A stretch of 64,000 nt of DNA from Stieleria neptunia (lineage in GTDB: Bacteria; Planctomycetota; Planctomycetia; Pirellulales; Pirellulaceae): assembly GCF_007754155.1 (NCBI RefSeq), contig NZ_CP037423.1:2728001-2792000 (forward strand). The letters run 5' to 3'. The position numbers and the translations under genes are program-made. Within the stretch, counting starts at the first letter, position 1. Each line of letters opens with the position of its first letter. Positions 39,101-47,654 of this stretch are shown here, piece by piece. The notes beneath the pieces were generated by a model, which was not told the origin of the DNA, ran no database searches, and worked only from the letters and a program-made list of their open reading frames with translations.

Positions 39101-41496
39101 GTCTGCAGCAACAAATCCGCCTGATAGGAGTCGCCCGGCGTCGGCGTCTGGGCCAGCAGTCGCTCTGCCGAAACATCACCACAGGCCGCTTCAATGCGCG
39201 ACTGAACCGATTCCAATTGCTCACGCACCTTCGACATCGTTGCCACATTCGACCGTCCCGGTTGATCCAACAGTCGGGAAAGCTCGTTGGACAGTTCCAG
39301 CAGCGTCGAAAGGTCGTCGTAGATCACCGATCGTTGTTCGGGCACAAACCGAGACAGGCGTTGCCAATGCATGAAGGAGGGCAGCTTGGCAAGCAGGACT
39401 TCCAACGCGCGTTCGGCCCGACGGACGTCCACAAATGCAAGCTCCGCCGCCGCGTAGATTGTTCCGGCATCTTCGAACAATGTCCGGCAACGCTGTTGCC
39501 ACTGCAAACCGACTTGGTCAAACACCAGCTGTTCGGCAAAAAAACGGAACTGGTCGGCCCGCTCGACGTCCACGCGCATCCAGCCCGGTGACAACAGATC
39601 CAGTGCCGCGACTCGCTCTCCCGCCAAACACGTCAATGCTGCGATTCGAACCAAATCCCAATCCAGATCCGGCGCGTCGGCCAAGCGTTTGATAAACGTC
39701 ATCTCAACGGTGCCAGAAAACTCAGGACGCAAACCGGTTTTCAACCACTCGTCAAAAGCGTCTCGCGTGTTCTGATCCAGTGCCGCCTGTAATCCCGTTA
39801 CATCGATGTCCAACGGTTGGCCGCGAAGCAGTGCTGCCGATTGTGCCAGGGCCAGGCTATGCGTCTGATCCGGTTCAAGGACCGCCAAGAGGGAAACGGT
39901 GTCGCGGGATGCGCGACCAAACAGCGATGCCAGCGGCGGCGCTGCCTTCGCTGCGGCTGCTTTCGGGGCGGCCGCCGGATCGGCCGCTGCCTTGGTGGGA
40001 AAGGAGTCTGCGAGTGTGGTTTCAATCTTCGCCGGGTCGTATCCCTTGCCGCCATGAAGCTGCTGTTCAAAAGCCAACAATTCGGCTTGCAGTTCGCGCC
40101 ACAAGTGCGGTTGATTCTCCACCGGACTCAAACTCGGATCGGCCGCCGACCAAGCCAAGGATGCTGCATCGCGCAGTCGCCACGCCTTGGTGAGCAGTTG
40201 CTTGGCCTTGACCGTCTCGTCCGCGTCCGATGGGTTTGATTTCGCATCGCCCGCCGCGCCAGGCTTGTCAGCGTTTTCAGCTCCGCCTGCAGAGTCTCCC
40301 GCGGCGGGATCGGCTGAACCATCGGTGGCCGAAACGCTGCCGTCGCCTCCGTCAGCGGGCTGGCCGTCACTGCCGTCGTCACCGCCGGCTTTCGCGTTGT
40401 CACCCCCCGTCGCGTCCGCCCCCTCGGTCGACTGCGCATCCCCGCCGGCGATCCGATTCGAAGCCAACGTGACCTGTTGCCGCCGCAGCAACCCGCGAAC
40501 CCTGCCCGAGCGTGCCGACGATCCGCCGCCTCCGTTCAGCTCGTCGGGAGGAAGGATCAACGACGCAGCCGTCAACTCCTTACCCGGATCCTGTTCAAAC
40601 AACGTCAGCAGTTTGGGATCCGATTGTCGCGTTTTGCCACCGCCCCAAATCAGTTGTGGAACCTGCTGCGCTCCACGGTCGGTGCTTTGAGCTACCCACT
40701 TGGACACGTTGGCCGACGTGAACGCGACCAATTCACTCAATCGGATCGCTTGATCGTGATCCAAGTCCGCGGCACCCTTCAGCCCTTCGCCGACAAACAT
40801 CCCAAAAACACTCCGCCGGGCGGCGCGTGAAACATGCGAGTACTGCAGGGAGGAATGTGAACAGTAGACCCACAGGGAAGGGTCCTTGGATTGATGCACC
40901 GCCTGTTCCAACCGTCGTGGGAATTCGTTGCCCATGATGCCCAATCCGGGGTCATAGTCGATGCTTCCCGCGTTGATCAGAATTAATTTTGTGGCGGCGG
41001 GCGATTGGCGAACCTGGTCGATCAGCGTATCCACCGACACTCGCCCCAAATCCGGCTGCCGCAAGTCAAAGTTATCACACAGCAAGTAGGCGGACGCGTT
41101 GTCGGTGACCCCATGCGCATTGATGTAGACGATCAGGTTGTCGCGTGACGAGATCCCCGCTTCCGCCAACCGGTTCGACAAATGCTTGGCCGTTTGTGCC
41201 GAACGCAACACGTCGCTCTGATCGCGCACCTTCGCTTCTTCGATCGACGCGATCGCCTCCAGATCCTCCGCCACAAACGCGATCGGCGGCGTGTTGAACG
41301 CGTCGTTGCCGTGTGATCCCAGCAACACCAGATGGGTTTGAGGAGCAAAGAACGGTGGAAACAACAGGAACACCAACACGGCCGCCAAAGCGATTAGTCC
41401 GATCACGATCGCCGCACGCCGCAGGTCTCGCGCAAGTTTCGCGCGACTCCGCTTCTTTGCCGCTGCCTGCCACGACGGTTGCTGATTCGGTTGCAT
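36133..41496 (-). CDS. Giant membrane-anchored caspase-like pseudo-peptidase (1787 aa)
   Basis: A basic N-terminus and one membrane segment (about 28-48) are followed by a caspase-like domain with YINAHG (H128). The strand that should end in the catalytic Cys reads LILINAGS, with Ala at 176 where the 1659-residue paralogue has C195, so peptidase activity is unlikely. A degenerate EF-hand-like loop (DLDHDQAIRLSEL) follows at the same place as in the paralogue. Residues about 345-430 are Gly/Ala/Asp-rich and low in complexity. The C-terminal third is Ig-like, ending in a carboxypeptidase-regulatory-like domain. It could bind or regulate the active paralogue downstream. Confidence 0.75.
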   Translation of the reverse strand: MQPNQQPSWQAAAKKRSRAKLARDLRRAAIVIGLIALAAVLVFLLFPPFFAPQTHLVLLGSHGNDAFNTPPIAFVAEDLEAIASIEEAKVRDQSDVLRSAQTAKHLSNRLAEAGISSRDNLIVYINAHGVTDNASAYLLCDNFDLRQPDLGRVSVDTLIDQVRQSPAATKLILINAGSIDYDPGLGIMGNEFPRRLEQAVHQSKDPSLWVYCSHSSLQYSHVSRAARRSVFGMFVGEGLKGAADLDHDQAIRLSELVAFTSANVSKWVAQSTDRGAQQVPQLIWGGGKTRQSDPKLLTLFEQDPGKELTAASLILPPDELNGGGGSSARSGRVRGLLRRQQVTLASNRIAGGDAQSTEGADATGGDNAKAGGDDGSDGQPADGGDGSVSATDGSADPAAGDSAGGAENADKPGAAGDAKSNPSDADETVKAKQLLTKAWRLRDAASLAWSAADPSLSPVENQPHLWRELQAELLAFEQQLHGGKGYDPAKIETTLADSFPTKAAADPAAAPKAAAAKAAPPLASLFGRASRDTVSLLAVLEPDQTHSLALAQSAALLRGQPLDIDVTGLQAALDQNTRDAFDEWLKTGLRPEFSGTVEMTFIKRLADAPDLDWDLVRIAALTCLAGERVAALDLLSPGWMRVDVERADQFRFFAEQLVFDQVGLQWQQRCRTLFEDAGTIYAAAELAFVDVRRAERALEVLLAKLPSFMHWQRLSRFVPEQRSVIYDDLSTLLELSNELSRLLDQPGRSNVATMSKVREQLESVQSRIEAACGDVSAERLLAQTPTPGDSYQADLLLQTPLLSSGLRNDLLAAMDQRDRQLASNYDLANVTMDDVSAMPLGDASRVPSAEDWRFLFEQAQLESQYVGLSHVEGVKADEFAAITAAREVDAAFEALERVYRAMAVDEATDVSELWDRQLKFGAALQSFFRSAADVDSAMSPCATSPAASRMAIRLLRMLDPRDAWQLDNVDVNSLSLTTKLRSTIRWQAERLEQMSTYRDGNRSATFAGWADHYRTQSERLCRVSAPTTHPTRIKITAPTTVDLQYGDWQQVVLGLENPSDREVSVTVSLEYERQLVDVINVVSAESNGSTANGESIRPEFFDTPSQFGTWRSKPITIAATGSVTLPMKIVRRDEASETTKLVVDVYEPSQLTRAESKPPVLLTRRTLDVMLPVAEVYVRRGAASFVSDVGGVELLPHPNRLEKFRFGVVNHASRTKQISMRCYALGQPLIGPLPSDPSKLLVGALPLASFDVSVPGDGRPTFPSPGEAEPADDQEADGKDAPPKQDEAAKEEEAKPIESTDMPHGMLVELSDRDSGQSTFRHVRFAIQRPRRFVSPRVGFDTKKQQITVEVSAVDPTRLPEGAPVRVECRLADDRSGRTRGKLQGMISRASPTTNLFIATTTPPPNVARVYIDVDGYPRSFIFDVPCGKHLTNVPEVTDSVDLRMTTSSKGGILGATKSIPVAVQIDAPVGSFENGQDHLNLGIDLDGSGVPHPEDSVRLATDRGVMIGFVKSTPDGTVELTNVVSDHLIDLPSERLENLLIDVAASLTINDNLQSFRKIELLIDTAPPVVGPVTRTDGLSFAAVNSQVDLEVWAWDEGSDVTKVQAAFDVDGSGEFPAAGNIFTASRTSDRQWILTVDAGADAGKQSLLVRGVDRVGNESDPVTVEMEVVSPTESSKRVKQQTVTLLGTVQFRENNVADAEVVLTAVPEDPAVAPDAVAPDAAPASPSGVSVRSTESGAYVIAGVSPGSYRLAARAVIRNRVHRIEQDVEVTVGPERTMRVDVTLP

Positions 41497-42071
41497 GATG
41501 ATCCGTTCTGCTCAAATCAAGAGAGGCGTCCCGTCAGGCATCGTGCCGCGGAACAGTGTGGGTAGCGTTTCGGCGTGGAAGGCCTACTGCGCTGTGCCCG
41601 TTGCGAGGCGAACGCACAGCGCTATACTCTCTTCGACGATTCCGCACGTCGTCCCTTCGCAAGCATCACGCCGGTATGCTTTTAGGGGATGAACGGTTTG
41701 CGCCGTCCCGATGACAGTGAAAGGTTGCCGAACGTAACGATTGCACCGTGCTGCTCCGAAAGCAAGGAATGAAAGTCACCCTCCCTCGCAGGGAGGCCAG
41801 TAATGAAAGTCACCCTCCCTCGCAGGGAGGGTCGAGCGAAGCGAGGGGAGGGTCCCACGAAGCGATCGCCGATCGCGCGTCACCAAGCACCAGCCAACCA
41901 GTGGGATAGGCTTCCAGCCTGTCAATCCAGCCTGTCAATCCAGCATCGACGACCCGGGATCTCCTTCCCCGTTGTTTCCCGCCCACACCAGACGCTCGAC
42001 CGCCTTCAAGACGCCTGCCCATCGCTCCCATCCGCCCTCTCGCCCCGCAAACCCCAACGTTTGTGCACTCC
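41497..42071. other. Divergent intergenic region with repeat clusters
   Basis: Separates the minus-strand caspase-like set from the methyltransferase. Two copies of a TCACCCTCCCTCGCAGGGAG repeat (about 41776-41798 and 41810-41853) and one arm of the GTGGGATAGGCTTCCAGCC repeat (41900-41923, with an extra CCAGCCTGTCAAT) lie here. Promoters for both directions should be in the non-repeat parts; none is clear. Confidence 0.55.
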
Positions 42072-43664
42072 ATGTCCTCCGAATCCACGCAACCCTTCAG
42101 CTACGACGAGTTTCCCTACGCCAGCTATCCGTACGCCAGCAGTCACCCGCGCAACCTGGCCGCTTTGGCACAGCTGTTCGCGCTGCAGCCGGCAGACGTT
42201 TCGCGGTGTCGCGTCTTGGAGATCGGATGTGCCGCCGGAGGCAACTTGATCCCGATGGCGGCCCGGTTTCCCGAGTCACAGTTTCTCGGCTTGGACGCGT
42301 CGAAGCGTCAGATCGACGAAGGCCGACCGGTCATTGAGGCTTTGTCGCTGACCAACATCACGCTCCGTCATCAAGACATTCTCGAATTTGATTCCTCCGA
42401 AGGCAAATTTGATTTCATTATCTGTCACGGAGTCTATTCGTGGGTACCGCCGGAAGTTCAAGCAAAGATCTTGTCCGTCTGCCGCCACCATCTCGCCGAA
42501 AACGGAGTGGCGTACATCAGCTACAACACCTACCCGGGCTGGTACCTGCGGCGTGGCGTGCGTGAAATGATGAGCTATCACGCGTCGGGGTTCGACGACA
42601 CGCAAACCAAGATCGATCAGTCGCGCGCCTTGGTCGATTTTCTCGTCTCCGCCGTCCAGTCGAATCACGACGCTTATGAAAAACTGTTGCACGAAGAACT
42701 GAGCATCGTGCGGGCCAGCGAAGACAGCTACATCTACCATGAGCATCTCGAAGACTACAACGAACCGCTCTTCTTTCACCAATTCGTTTCCCGCGCCGAG
42801 GAGAATGATTTGCGTTTCATGTGCGAAGCCCAATTCGCCAGCATGATTCCCAACGAGTACGGAGACGAGACGCGTGGGACGTTGTCGAAGATTGCGCCGG
42901 GTTTGGTTCAGATGGAGCAGTATTTGGACTTTCTTCGCAACCGAAAGTTTCGGCAGACGCTGCTTTGCCATCGCGAAGCCCAGCCCAACCGAGCGATCGG
43001 ACCGGCGCGGTTAAAGCACTTGTATGTCAATTCGCCCTTAGCCGAACAAGAGTCCGAAGACGCGGACGCATCAGCCAACACACGCGTCTTCGAACACGCC
43101 TCGGGCCGCACATTGACCGTCGGCAATCCGGTCCAAATCGAAGCCTTCCGCCATCTCGCATCGATCTGGCCATCCGACGTTTCGATCGATGCCCTGGCCG
43201 ACATCGCTCGCGACGCCGTGCCGGCCGAGCAACGTCCCGGTGTCGAAGAGTGTCGTGATGAGTTGTACGAGACGTTTTTGGAATTGTATTCGTCCGGCCT
43301 CGTCGCGCTCTACGCCGCGCCGTCCGGTTGCAGCGTCGAAATCAGCGCGACGCCGGGCACGTCCGATCTGATCCGCCATCAAGCCGAACAGGGCGGTCGG
43401 GTGACCAATCTGCGGCACGAATCGGTCCACCTGGATGACTTCGAACGCGAGATCATCAAACGTTTGGACGGCGTCGCGACAATCGATCAGATCGCCGCCG
43501 GACTGCTCGAATTCGGGGTCGCGATCCAGGTGGAGTCGCCGGACGCAGAATCCCCCGATCCGGAAACCGAACTCCAGCCGGTCACCCCCACCCAAGAGCA
43601 ACTCCGAGCCGTCGTCGAGCAGAAGCTGAAACGATTCGCCCACACCGGACTCCTCACCCCATAG
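42072..43664 (+). CDS. SAM methyltransferase with regulatory domain (PKMT-like)
   Basis: 530 residues from the ATG at 42072. The N-terminal YDEFPYASYPYASSHP is the typical lead of this family. The class I domain follows with VLEIGCAAGGNLIP (48-61), FLGLDASKRQIDEG and FDFIICHGVYSWVP. A methyltransferase regulatory domain (PF10119-like, about 220-320) comes next, then a winged-helix-like C-terminus. Relatives include bacterial protein lysine methyltransferases that act on outer-membrane proteins. Target unknown here. Divergent from the caspase-like set. Confidence 0.88.
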   Translation: MSSESTQPFSYDEFPYASYPYASSHPRNLAALAQLFALQPADVSRCRVLEIGCAAGGNLIPMAARFPESQFLGLDASKRQIDEGRPVIEALSLTNITLRHQDILEFDSSEGKFDFIICHGVYSWVPPEVQAKILSVCRHHLAENGVAYISYNTYPGWYLRRGVREMMSYHASGFDDTQTKIDQSRALVDFLVSAVQSNHDAYEKLLHEELSIVRASEDSYIYHEHLEDYNEPLFFHQFVSRAEENDLRFMCEAQFASMIPNEYGDETRGTLSKIAPGLVQMEQYLDFLRNRKFRQTLLCHREAQPNRAIGPARLKHLYVNSPLAEQESEDADASANTRVFEHASGRTLTVGNPVQIEAFRHLASIWPSDVSIDALADIARDAVPAEQRPGVEECRDELYETFLELYSSGLVALYAAPSGCSVEISATPGTSDLIRHQAEQGGRVTNLRHESVHLDDFEREIIKRLDGVATIDQIAAGLLEFGVAIQVESPDAESPDPETELQPVTPTQEQLRAVVEQKLKRFAHTGLLTP

Positions 43665-44260
43665 TCACCCTCCCTGGCAGGAGGGTCGAGCGAAGCGAGG
43701 GGAGGGTTGAACGGTGAATCTCCGCGTTCACTTCAGTGACCTCGCCCCCTGTCTGCGCACCAAAGCAAACCCACTCCTCGCCGCGCACGGCTCGCCCAGA
43801 GCCATTGATGTCTCCACCTCGCGCGTCACCCTCCTGGCAGGCATTGGTGTCGACACATCTTGCGTCACCCTCCCTGGCAGGGAGGGTCGAGCGAAGCGAG
43901 GGGAGGGTTGATCGGTCGTCGCGGATTGATTCTCAGCCACAACGAACCCTCCCCGGCCGCTCGTCCCTGGCAAGGAGAGTGATTCTGGAGCCAGGCGACC
44001 TGCGACGCAAGGTTGAGGCCCAGCACCTTTCCGTTGGAACCCCGCACCAAGACCCAAAAACGACGATTCCGCCGGCGGGAGATTGAGGAATCGGCAAAAA
44101 AGCGGGTCAAGGAGTCAGCAGGTGGGTATTTGCAGCGGGCGGGGGCGAGGTTATATTACGCGTTCGCTCGGATGGCGACGGTCAAGTGACCGGACCGCAA
44201 GCCAAGCGAACAGCACGGTGACGGATGTTTTTTCGAAGCACCCCATCACCTTCCCACCAT
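43665..44260. repeat. Cluster of CCCTCCCTGGCAGGGAGGG-type repeats before tRNA-Pro
   Basis: About 600 bases without a gene. Repeat copies lie at 43664-43708 and 43864-43909 (each with a GTCGAGCGAAGCGAGGGGAG tail), with partial, degraded copies near 43826 and 43951. Related copies lie at 41776-41853. The remaining 300 bases before the tRNA hold nothing recognisable; the tRNA promoter should be in the last 60. Confidence 0.7.
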
Positions 44261-44334
<74 letters not shown>

Positions 44335-44449
44335 CTTGAAAACACCGTAAATTGCAGTGTTTTCGCTTCTTCGGCACTTCTTGCCAAATCACCCGCTGGG
44401 CCACTAAAACAGGGTAGGTCGCAGTTTAGTGGCCCAGGGAATCTGGAAG

Positions 44450-44632
44450 ATGGCACGCGAACCGAAACTCAATTGGGAAACCGATCGTGGCAAATGGCGC
44501 ATTCGCTACAAGGGAAAGGTCCATCGGTTCGAGGGTGGTACCGGGAAGTCCGACCGGGAAGCAAAGAAAGCGGCTCAGCAGGCCGGACGGAATGTGTCAA
44601 CGACAGTGAGACAACTTTCTGATGTGAACTAA
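44450..44632 (+). pseudogene. N-terminal remnant of a tyrosine recombinase (integrase)
   Basis: 60 residues from the ATG at 44450: a charged start with KLNWETDRGKWRIRYKGK and GGTGKSDREAKKAA. This resembles the N-terminal arm-binding strand region of planctomycete-type integrases. It stops where the IS3-family sequence begins, so the catalytic part is lost. Identification is by pattern only. A position next to tRNA-Pro fits an integrase. Confidence 0.4.
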
Positions 44633-45810
44633 ATGCTGATCCCAGACTGCTCGGGGGCCAGCCCCCGAACCCCCGGGATTTTCTGAGGCATGGCTCGGGT
44701 GTCCAGAGGTTGGGGTGGTGATATGCTTCCGATGTCCGGCGAAACGGAAGGTGGCTCTGCGGGGACGCAACCATCCAAGGGATAGTCGGATCGAGGGTGC
44801 GTCAAAGGCGTTTCTTCAGGAGCTCCTGGGCAATTCGCTTCAGGAGCTTCGTTTTTCATTTCGCGTTCGGGTTTGGGAGCGTTGATCCAGACTGCTTGGG
44901 GAAGATTTGCAGGTTTTGGAACGCCACCGACAAAACGCTCGGGATTCTTCTGCCATGCGTCGTGAAGGGTCTGCTGTCGCGACGCGATCACTTTTTCGCC
45001 TTGGCCGTAGTGCAACGATGATGGTGTCAGCAGGCCGATGCCGCTGTGATGGTGCTCGTCGTTGTACCAGCCAAAGAAATCTGGACAGAACCCAATCGCA
45101 TCTTCGTGGCTTCCAAATCGCTTCGGGAATTCAGGACGGTACTTCATCGTTTTGAATTGGCTTTCCGAAAACGGATTGTCGTTGGAAACATGCGGTCGAC
45201 TGTGTGACTTGGTGACACCGAGCGAGCCAAGCAGTTGGGCCACCGAATGAGATGTCATCGATGGGCCACGGTCGCTGTGCAGGATCAATTGTTCCGGCTG
45301 GACTTCCTGCTTTTCAATGGTTGTTTCAATGAGTTGTTTCGCAAGATCGGAGCTTTCGCAATGCGCGAGCATCCAACCGACCACATAGCGACTGTAGATA
45401 TCCAAGATGACGTACAGGTAAAAATAGGTCCATGTCTGCGGACCCTTCAGCTTGGTGACGTCCCACGACCAGACTTCATTGGGGCCGGTCGCAAGTAATT
45501 CAGGCTTTTGGTAATTGGGGTGTTGCAGCTGGTTTCGCCGTTCACGAGAGCTTTGATTTTCGGCAAGCACGCGATACATCGTCCGCACGCTGCACAGGTA
45601 ATCACCTTCGTCAAGCAATTTCGAGTAGACATGCCGCGGTGACTGATCACCGAAACGATCGCTGTTAAGCTGATCAAGCACCGCCTTTCGTTCTTCAGTC
45701 GAAAGTGCGCGAGCGGGCGTCGGCCTCGGTTTGGTCTGCCGATCGGGCCCGCGGCGACGGTAAAACGTAGGTGGTCGTCGATACCTGCATGAAGCCTTCC
45801 GTGACGGCGA
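44629..45810 (-). CDS. IS3-family transposase (OrfB, rve integrase core), 5' end unclear
   Basis: The frame is open from 45810 with no ATG; a GTG at 45681 gives 350 residues, but the coding likeness (RYRRPPTFYRRRGPD...RPTPARALSTEER) begins upstream of it, so the true product is longer or made by frameshift from an absent OrfA. The DDE core shows WSWDVTKL, HSDRGPSM and an E in FSESQFKTMKYRP, followed by HHHSGIGLLTP. The last 20 residues are read from a dispersed repeat (also at 29178-29222), so the 3' end is not native. Probably defective. Confidence 0.8.
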   Translation of the reverse strand, partial: SPSRKASCRYRRPPTFYRRRGPDRQTKPRPTPARALSTEERKAVLDQLNSDRFGDQSPRHVYSKLLDEGDYLCSVRTMYRVLAENQSSRERRNQLQHPNYQKPELLATGPNEVWSWDVTKLKGPQTWTYFYLYVILDIYSRYVVGWMLAHCESSDLAKQLIETTIEKQEVQPEQLILHSDRGPSMTSHSVAQLLGSLGVTKSHSRPHVSNDNPFSESQFKTMKYRPEFPKRFGSHEDAIGFCPDFFGWYNDEHHHSGIGLLTPSSLHYGQGEKVIASRQQTLHDAWQKNPERFVGGVPKPANLPQAVWINAPKPEREMKNEAPEANCPGAPEETPLTHPRSDYPLDGCVPAEPPSVSPDIGSISPPQPLDTRAMPQKIPGVRGLAPEQSGISI

Positions 45811-45859
45811 TCAGGTCCGTCACAGGCACCTAGGAAGCCTCTGTAAGCCGCTAAACGCG

Positions 45860-46531
45860 ATGCTGTATCGTCGCGACCGCTACGAGCGTGCTGAGAACGC
45901 AGCAGCCATCACGGAGTTTCGTGCAGAATTGGCCCGCTGCCGGCAGATCGAGGTCTACCTGAACGCGATCGACGCTGCGATCACAGTTCGCTCGGCGCTG
46001 GCCAAACTCATTCCCCATGACTATTCCGATCCCAGCTCAACGACGGTACCTCGAATGTCGCCCATCGAACTGAAGTGCGAGCTGAGCAAGCTCCCCCGGA
46101 AACAGGCCCTTTCCAGGTTGATGCGAAAGGCTGATGCCGGCTGTAACACGTCCCGCGGTCTGCTGCGGGAACTCATGTTTGACTGCGAAGACCTCATGGG
46201 CGAAGTCTCGAACACGCTCACCATCGCGAAAACCATCGTGTTGGACGCCATGTCGGGTGACTCCTATGCCATGAGAGAAGCCATGGGCCAGAAACTCGCT
46301 GAAGCGGAGTCCGCACTCGCCGGTTCAAACGGTTCTGGCCCCGTCGACAAAATGGCCGCCGAAGCAGTCTCGCTAGCCTGGATCGATTGCCTGCGGTGTC
46401 AACTTATGGTTCTGAAAGCGTCCCACAGCAACCGAGATGAACGCTACCTACAGGGCCTCGCCGATCGAGCAACGCGGAGGCTTGAACGCTTGACGAAGAT
46501 CCTCGGGACACCCACCCAGGCAGGAAAATAG
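45860..46531 (+). CDS. Unknown helical protein (223 aa)
   Basis: No family recognised. The chain is almost all helix with regular charged and Leu/Ala residues (AENAAAITEFRAELARCRQIEVYLNAIDAA and similar) and no signal peptide or membrane segment. It might be a phage- or plasmid-derived structural or regulatory protein given the island setting, but that is a guess. The start ATG at 45860 is the first in frame; no strong ribosome site is visible. Confidence 0.5.
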   Translation: MLYRRDRYERAENAAAITEFRAELARCRQIEVYLNAIDAAITVRSALAKLIPHDYSDPSSTTVPRMSPIELKCELSKLPRKQALSRLMRKADAGCNTSRGLLRELMFDCEDLMGEVSNTLTIAKTIVLDAMSGDSYAMREAMGQKLAEAESALAGSNGSGPVDKMAAEAVSLAWIDCLRCQLMVLKASHSNRDERYLQGLADRATRRLERLTKILGTPTQAGK

Positions 46532-46937
46532 ATCCCAGTTCAATCGACGGGCCTTTGTCACCCGTACTACGGGGAGTTGCCCTTGAGGCATCAGGGTGAT
46601 GTCTCTCTTGGCGCGAGTGCTTATCTGTCGGATCTGCGGCGAATCGCTATGCGGGACGAAGACAGTGAACTGCACGCGGTGTCCGCCACCGACCCGGCTA
46701 AGGAAAACGGCTTCGAGACAGCGGTTGGTCCAACCGAAGGGTTGAAGGAACGTTCGAAACTGGCTTCGGTGTCTGATAGAGTACGAAATTGCGGTCTCCA
46801 TTCTATGGACTGCCTACTTTATACTGGCTCCCTTCTCCCCCTGCGATGAAAGCGAGTCGTGCTCGCTTTCATCGCAGGGGGAGAAGGGCTGGGGATGAGG
46901 GGGCACGCAGACGGCACCAACAAATCTTAGGGGCATC
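46532..46937. other. Intergenic region containing a palindromic repeat
   Basis: About 400 bases. Apart from the palindrome at 46830-46888 I see only short frames without support. Confidence 0.45.
46830..46888. repeat. Palindromic repeat with CCCTTCTCCCCC arms, copy 2
   Basis: Perfect 27-bp arms (46830-46856 and 46862-46888) around a 5-base loop, flanked by CTGGGGATGAGG. The outer core matches the copies at 29301 and 47328, while the inner TGCGATGAAAGCGAG stem is unique to this copy. Its orientation is opposite to those two. Confidence 0.85.
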
Positions 46938-47305
46938 ATGAACAGACGACCTCGACGGGATCCAGAGGCGATTTCATTCGCCCGCGATCAACGTGCCGGC
47001 GCAAATGAGTTCGCCCGAGATGTCTGGCAGATGTTGCGCAATCGCCGTTGTCGAAATCAGAAGTTTCGGCGCGAATACCCGATTAAACCGTACACCGTTG
47101 ATTTCTGTTGTGTGGACTTGAAGTTGATCATTGAGGTCGATGGCAAGCAACATCAGACGGATGAGGGCCGTCAGTATGATCAGCGCCGCGACCAGTATTT
47201 GCCGAGCGAGGGTACCAAGTCGTGCAGATCCCGGGTTGCGAGGCCTTGCAAAATCCAGTTGCGGTGCGGCACCAGATCGAACATGCAATTGATGCACTTC
47301 TGTAG
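46938..47305 (+). pseudogene. DUF559 endonuclease-like gene with a frameshift
   Basis: Starts as a DUF559 (Vsr/RecB-like fold) protein: FARDVWQMLRNRRCRNQKFRREYPI, YTVDFCCVDLKLIIEVDGKQHQ and QRRDQYL. At about 47207-47212 the family reading continues only in another frame (a GYQVVQIPGCEALQNPVAV-type end, stop at 47303-47305), consistent with one lost base after GAGG. In the original frame translation would run on into the palindrome at 47328. The E-VDG-H residues of the active site are kept, but the C-terminal helix would be lost. Confidence 0.75.
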
Positions 47306-47327
47306 TACATTGCCCCCTCATCCCCAG

Positions 47328-47384
47328 CCCTTCTCCCCCACGACGAGAGCGAGCACCACTCGCTCTCGCCGCGGGGGAGAAGGG
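47328..47384. repeat. Palindromic repeat with CCCTTCTCCCCC arms, copy 3
   Basis: 26-bp arms with two mismatches (47328-47353 and 47359-47384) and a 5-base loop; flanked on the left by CATCCCCAG as in copy 1. The inner stem (CGAGAGCGAG) differs from the other copies. The rest of 47306-47654 holds no gene I can support. Confidence 0.8.
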
Positions 47385-47654
47385 AGCCAGAATGAAAGAG
47401 TGCGATCGCACCGAACAGAGAAAACGCGATTTCTTCGCGCAGTCGGTTGCATCGACCTCTCGGAGTTCGCGAATTCGGTTCGACGCACACTTCTCAAGAA
47501 CTCCGTCCAGATTCGGGAAAACTGCAGCGAAGAAATGAATCTCCAGAGGATTCCTGCAGCGGGCGGCCTGCTTTCAGTCTCGCGGGATCGCCTACGATAT
47601 AGATCCGAAATCGCTTCTTGGACCCGCGAACGAGTGCGGTAGGAACCTTGTGTT

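Noticed and set aside
41810..43909. Repeated GGGAGGG units as a CRISPR array
   Set aside because: Irregular spacing, internal dyads and a gene between copies; typical of dispersed repeats.
45681..45859. OrfA of the IS3-family element upstream of the transposase
   Set aside because: Only a short alternative frame is present; no HTH-bearing OrfA could be read.
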